In this document: one piece after another, positions 5,663 to 9,082 of the stretch
Layout of the letters: every line of letters begins with the position of its first letter
How positions within the stretch are numbered: position 1 is the stretch's first letter
Origin: Rhodospirillales bacterium
GTDB lineage: Bacteria > Pseudomonadota > Alphaproteobacteria > Rhodospirillales > Casp-alpha2
Length of the DNA stretch: 9,082 nt
Assembly: GCA_018664265.1 (NCBI GenBank)
Contig: JABJOR010000442.1
Span: forward strand, 1-9,082
Direction: 5' to 3'
Notes under the pieces: model-generated
Seen by the model: the letters and a program-made list of their open reading frames with translations, nothing else
What the model was told of the DNA's origin: nothing
Database searches by the model: none
Made by a program: the position numbers and the translations under genes

Positions 5663-8496
5663 GCATCCTCCTCCACTATCTTCAAGACCAGATCATCAAA
5701 TTCAGGCGCAATACTTCCCGCATTATCGCCTTCGACCTTTTCAATACGCACTCGCAAATCAAACCATGCCCCCTGCCCGGTTATGGGATCAACATTGGCA
5801 TATTGATGCTTGTCCCCATTATCGGGAAGCAATTCGGATATCAGGTGATTGAGCAAAAATCCTTTTTCGGCTTCTGGCCCACCCGGTTTTAGGTTCCAGG
5901 CACCAGAGCGCTTGCCGATGGCATTCCAGGTCCATACCGTGTTTTCATTCACCCCGTCCATAACGCCAATTTGCACTCGAATGCGTCCGTGGTGGCTAGA
6001 CACCCAGGCCCAGTCATCCTCAATCAATCCCAAACGCTTGGCTGTCGTCAAATTCATATAAAGCCTATTGCGATTGGTAATCTGACGCAGCCATGAATTT
6101 TGTGTGCCCCAGGAATGGTACATATGCATGGGACGTTGCGTCAGCGCATGAAGCGGGAAATCTCCCTCCTCAATCATGCTGCCTTCCATGGGGGCATACC
6201 AAAATGGTAAAGGATCAAAATAGCGTTCGATACGCCCGCGATGTTCATCTGGTGGCTGTAAGGTCCCCTGCCCTCGTGCGGCATTGCGAAACTTTTGCAA
6301 GGGCTCACAGTAAATTTGCAGGGTGATCGCATCAGGAGTAGCAAGAAACCCCATATCCGTAGCCCATTCCAGATATCCCTTGTTTGCCATTTTATAGAAC
6401 CGATGTTCTGGCGCTATGGGGGCGCTCCAGAAGCATTGATTTTCCTTATAGCGTTCAAGCTGATCCGGGTTCGGCTCTCCTCGTCCGTGCGACTGTCCAT
6501 CTTTTCCGCGCCACCCGGCCAAGGGCCCAATTCCCGGTGCACGTTCGTGATTGACCAGATAATCCTCATAGCCGCCGGGATATTTGGGGGCGCCATCTTC
6601 CGTAACCAGTCCCGGCAACCCCAGTTTGGCTCCAAGGTCAATCAATACGGATTGAAAGGGCCTGACATCGCGATCAAGTTCCAACACAGGATGACGAATA
6701 GCATCCTGCGCAGCGTCAGCCTCCGATATTGGGCGATCCAACAGAGATATAGCGTCATAGCGTTCCAGATACGTGGTGTCCGGCAAGATCAGATCGGCGT
6801 AAGCCACCATTTCGGAATAAAACGCATCGCTGTAGATTATATGGGGGATTTTGTATTCGCCGGTCTCAGCATTCATGTCACAGAGCTTTTCAATGGTGCC
6901 AGCGGTATTCATGGTGGAATTCCAGCTCATATTCGCCATGAACATCATCAGTGTATCTATAGGGTATGGATCGGCTTTCCAGGCATTGTGGATGACTTCA
7001 TGCATCATGCCATGAATGGCCAGCGGGTATTCCCACGAAAATGCTTTGTCGATGCGGCGGGGAGAGCCATCTTCCTCAACCAATAGATCTTCCGGACCTG
7101 TTGGAAAGCCAAGGGGTGGTCCGGGCAGCACCTGTCCGGCCTGAACCTCGCCCGGCTTCCCCGTGGGCTTAAGGCCAGGCGGAGTTGGCTTTGGAAACGG
7201 GGGTTTATAGCGAAAACCGCCGGGGCAATCGATGGTACCCAGTATCATTTGTAGAATATGCAGGGCGCGGCATGTCTGAAACCCGTTGGAATGGGCGGAA
7301 ATACCACGCATTGCATGCATGGTCACAGGGCGCCCAATCATGTAGTCGTGCTTGCGTCCGGCCCAATCCGTCCAGGGCACATCAATCCTGATTTCTTCTT
7401 CAAAAGCGGCATGGGCAAGCTCGGCAGCAATGCGAGAGATGTCTGCGGCGGGTATCCCGGTTTCATCCGCAACATTTTGCGGAGAATACTGATCTTCAAG
7501 AAAACGCCCTGCCATCAGTTGGAAGGACGTCACAGCCTTGCTTCCATCCAGCAAAGTCCGTACGCCAATCAATGCTGGCTTCACACCCGCTTTCATGGCG
7601 CTCGCGGGTTGGTCGATTTCGCTGTCCCAGCATAAAGGATTGCCGTCATCATCTCTGGCAAACAAACCATCGTTCTCTGTGCCGGGGGCCTGTATGATCA
7701 ACCATGGCGCATTGGTGTAACGCACCAAATAATCTAGATCGATGCGATCAGCATGCAGCAGCTCATGAATAAGCGCCATAATAAGCAAGCCATCTGTTCC
7801 GGGCTTGATGCCAACCCATTCATCGGCAATGGCTGAATACCCCGTACGGATAGGATTGACGGAAGTAAATTTCGCGCCATTTGCCTTTAACTTTCCAAGT
7901 CCGATTTTGATAGGGTTGGAATCGTGATCTTCTGCAATACCAAACATCAGCATATAGCGTGTACGGTCCCAATCAGGCTCACCGAATTCCCAGAATGAGC
8001 CTGCAATCGTGTACAAGCCTGCAGCTGCCATATTGACCGAACAAAACCCGCCATGGGCAGCGTAATTTGGTGTACCAAACTGGCTGGCCCACCACCCTGT
8101 CAGGGCTTGACTTTGGTCTCGCCCGGTAAAAAAGGCCAACTTCCGGGGGTCACTTTTGCGGATAGGGTCCAGCCACGACACGGCTGTAGCCAGTGCTTCA
8201 TCCCATTCAATTTCGACGAACTCACCGCTACCGCGTGGGCCAACCCGCTTTAATGGTTTTTTCAGGCGCGCTGGAGAGTACTGGGTCATGATGCCGGCAG
8301 ACCCCTTACCACACAGCACACCGCGATTAATCGGATGGTTTCTATTGCCCTGAATGTAGCGAACTTTGCCGTCTTTCAAATGAACTTTGATGCCGCAACG
8401 ACAAGCACACATATAACAAGTGGTGTATTTAATATCATCAGAAACCTCTGGAGAGGTATCGATGTTATCTTTCCATTTGTTCTTTTCATTATTCAT
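5659..8496 (-). CDS. soeA: SoeA-like molybdopterin catalytic subunit, sulfite dehydrogenase (quinone)
   Basis: This is the catalytic subunit (945 aa) of a DMSO-reductase-superfamily complex, most likely SoeABC, which oxidises sulfite to sulfate in the cytoplasm. The N-terminal [4Fe-4S] motif is Cys27, Cys30, Cys34 and Cys62, followed by Lys64, the usual electron-relay position. The Mo-bisMGD domains span roughly 76-620. Cys152 in GGFCSVNMAAAG is the probable Mo ligand (inferred). A Pro-rich loop lies at 428-468. The dinucleotide-binding domain is about 780-920 (LHALTQRPMHMYHSWGTQNS). There is no twin-arginine signal: the N-terminus MNNEKNKWKD is hydrophilic and the cluster begins at residue 27, which fits a cytoplasmic SoeA and argues against periplasmic DmsA, PsrA or FdhG types. 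No in-frame ATG exists upstream before a stop, so the start is set, although the upstream bases GGCAATTATCCTTAT lack a clear Shine-Dalgarno. The stop overlaps soeB. The CISM class is certain; the sulfite substrate is recalled family resemblance, not proven. Confidence 0.85.
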   Translation of the reverse strand: MNNEKNKWKDNIDTSPEVSDDIKYTTCYMCACRCGIKVHLKDGKVRYIQGNRNHPINRGVLCGKGSAGIMTQYSPARLKKPLKRVGPRGSGEFVEIEWDEALATAVSWLDPIRKSDPRKLAFFTGRDQSQALTGWWASQFGTPNYAAHGGFCSVNMAAAGLYTIAGSFWEFGEPDWDRTRYMLMFGIAEDHDSNPIKIGLGKLKANGAKFTSVNPIRTGYSAIADEWVGIKPGTDGLLIMALIHELLHADRIDLDYLVRYTNAPWLIIQAPGTENDGLFARDDDGNPLCWDSEIDQPASAMKAGVKPALIGVRTLLDGSKAVTSFQLMAGRFLEDQYSPQNVADETGIPAADISRIAAELAHAAFEEEIRIDVPWTDWAGRKHDYMIGRPVTMHAMRGISAHSNGFQTCRALHILQMILGTIDCPGGFRYKPPFPKPTPPGLKPTGKPGEVQAGQVLPGPPLGFPTGPEDLLVEEDGSPRRIDKAFSWEYPLAIHGMMHEVIHNAWKADPYPIDTLMMFMANMSWNSTMNTAGTIEKLCDMNAETGEYKIPHIIYSDAFYSEMVAYADLILPDTTYLERYDAISLLDRPISEADAAQDAIRHPVLELDRDVRPFQSVLIDLGAKLGLPGLVTEDGAPKYPGGYEDYLVNHERAPGIGPLAGWRGKDGQSHGRGEPNPDQLERYKENQCFWSAPIAPEHRFYKMANKGYLEWATDMGFLATPDAITLQIYCEPLQKFRNAARGQGTLQPPDEHRGRIERYFDPLPFWYAPMEGSMIEEGDFPLHALTQRPMHMYHSWGTQNSWLRQITNRNRLYMNLTTAKRLGLIEDDWAWVSSHHGRIRVQIGVMDGVNENTVWTWNAIGKRSGAWNLKPGGPEAEKGFLLNHLISELLPDNGDKHQYANVDPITGQGAWFDLRVRIEKVEGDNAGSIAPEFDDLVLKIVEEDA
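5663..5674 (-). promoter_or_regulatory. Strong soeB ribosome binding site inside soeA, with ATGA stop/start overlap
   Basis: GGAGGAGG (5667-5674) lies four bases from the soeB ATG, and its 5' GGAGG seven bases from it. The same bases encode the last Glu-Glu-Asp of soeA. The soeA TGA and soeB ATG share bases in ATGA (5659-5662). This is seen directly. Translational coupling that keeps the catalytic and Fe-S subunits near equal amounts is the usual inference. The contrast with the weak soeA site is notable. Confidence 0.85.
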
Positions 8497-8515
8497 ATAA
8501 GGATAATTGCCGATC

Positions 8516-9082
8516 TTATGAATTTGGCTGGAGGGATACGGACGACAGGAACGCCGATGATGAACCTGACCGCAAGAACATCAGTGCACACGCCAGTTCC
8601 GTATCTGTGTCTGCTTCGGCATTAACTTCTTCCTCAGTTTTCATTTCCGTTTTACATGTTTGGGAAAGAACGACAGGCGCTGTTTTCAAAACATTCAAAT
8701 CTGCACCGGACAAAGAATGCGGCAGATCGGCTTCGCGCTTTATCTCGGATTGATCAGATTCTTCCTCGCCCTTCAAAACAATGTCAGGAATAATGCCACG
8801 AGCCTGAATAACCTGCCCTGACGGGGCGTAATAAAGGGATGTTGTCAGGCGCAACGCCCCCTCAACAGGCAGTGGTGTGATGGTTTGAACCGAGCCCTTA
8901 CCAAAAGACCGTGATCCCATGATCAATGCTCTACCATGGCCCTGCAAAGCACCAGCAACAATTTCCGAGGCCGATGCAGAACCACCATTAATAAGCACCA
9001 CCATAGGCATTCCAGAGGCCATATCGCCTGGACTGGCAGAATGAATGCGCTCACTGTCTGCTTCGCGCCCTTTGATTGAGAC
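8516..9082 (-). CDS. ctpA: C-terminal processing protease CtpA (S41 family), 3' part only
   Basis: This is a serine protease of the tail-specific/C-terminal processing family, exported in Gram-negative bacteria and acting on envelope proteins. The reading frame stays open to the window edge, so the true start lies outside; 188 residues are visible. The S41 core is seen as GGSASASEIVAGAL followed by SFGKGSVQ. Counting from the visible fragment start, Ser37, Lys62 and Gln66 have the 25- and 4-residue spacings of the catalytic Ser/Lys/Gln known from E. coli Prc. Then come the family's LRLTTSLYYAPSG and IQARGIIPDIVL strands. The last 80 or so residues are an acidic, low-complexity tail ending in a hydrophobic ACALMFLRSG stretch, comparable to the C-terminal helix in alphaproteobacterial CtpA. 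The PDZ domain is not in the window. The stop is 19 bases before soeA, on the same strand, so read-through into the soe genes is plausible. Function is confident; the gene name is by family. Confidence 0.93.
   Translation of the reverse strand, partial: VSIKGREADSERIHSASPGDMASGMPMVVLINGGSASASEIVAGALQGHGRALIMGSRSFGKGSVQTITPLPVEGALRLTTSLYYAPSGQVIQARGIIPDIVLKGEEESDQSEIKREADLPHSLSGADLNVLKTAPVVLSQTCKTEMKTEEEVNAEADTDTELACALMFLRSGSSSAFLSSVSLQPNS

Noticed and set aside
6295..7086. Plus-strand 263-residue open frame
   Set aside because: It lies wholly antisense inside soeA, which has clear family motifs in the same region. The translation shows no recognisable domain.
5659..8496. Periplasmic DmsA, PsrA or formate dehydrogenase catalytic subunit
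   Set aside because: There is no twin-arginine motif before the first cysteine at residue 27 and no in-frame upstream start that could supply one. The overall sequence style resembles SoeA.

Overview
The window looks like a piece of an alphaproteobacterial chromosome of moderate G+C (judged by eye, not calculated). This placement is an inference from gene content: a CtpA-type S41 protease, a cytoplasmic-type SoeABC sulfite dehydrogenase, and a very acidic, cysteine-free FecR/RTX protein. The sequence does not fix the genus. A marine or saline habitat would fit the acidic calcium-binding protein but is not shown.

Every gene I can support lies on the minus strand, so the reading order is from high to low coordinates. 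The window opens inside the 3' part of ctpA (9082-8516). Nineteen bases later comes a three-gene operon: a molybdopterin catalytic subunit (8496-5659), a four-cluster ferredoxin subunit overlapping it by 4 bases (5662-4922), and, after 25 bases, an eight-helix DmsC/SoeC-type membrane anchor (4896-3937). Together they form a complex iron-sulfur molybdoenzyme. The sequence style of the catalytic subunit and its lack of a Tat signal point to SoeABC, which oxidises sulfite to sulfate on the cytoplasmic side and passes electrons to quinone. Other members of the DMSO-reductase superfamily cannot be fully excluded by reading alone.

The 157-base gap 3780-3936 is dense in signals. It holds a perfect dyad just after the soeC stop, a textbook TTGACA-17-TATAAT promoter, and a perfect stem-loop directly before the ribosome binding site of the next gene. 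That gene (3779-204) encodes a 1191-residue protein with a hydrophilic N-terminal domain, a FecR domain, a low-complexity Ala/Glu region, RTX nonapeptide repeats, two Ig/cadherin-like domains, a second RTX block and a single EF-hand-like loop near the C-terminus. It looks like an exported type I secretion substrate or adhesin. No transporter gene is in the window.

Positions 1-203 hold a strong bidirectional hairpin terminator (148-183) and an 11-bp inverted repeat (29-39/64-74). No gene can be called there with confidence. The FecR/RTX gene has its own promoter and probably its own terminator, so it is most likely functionally separate from the soe operon. The most distinctive points are the FecR-RTX-EF-hand architecture, its repeat tracts, and its regulatory leader.
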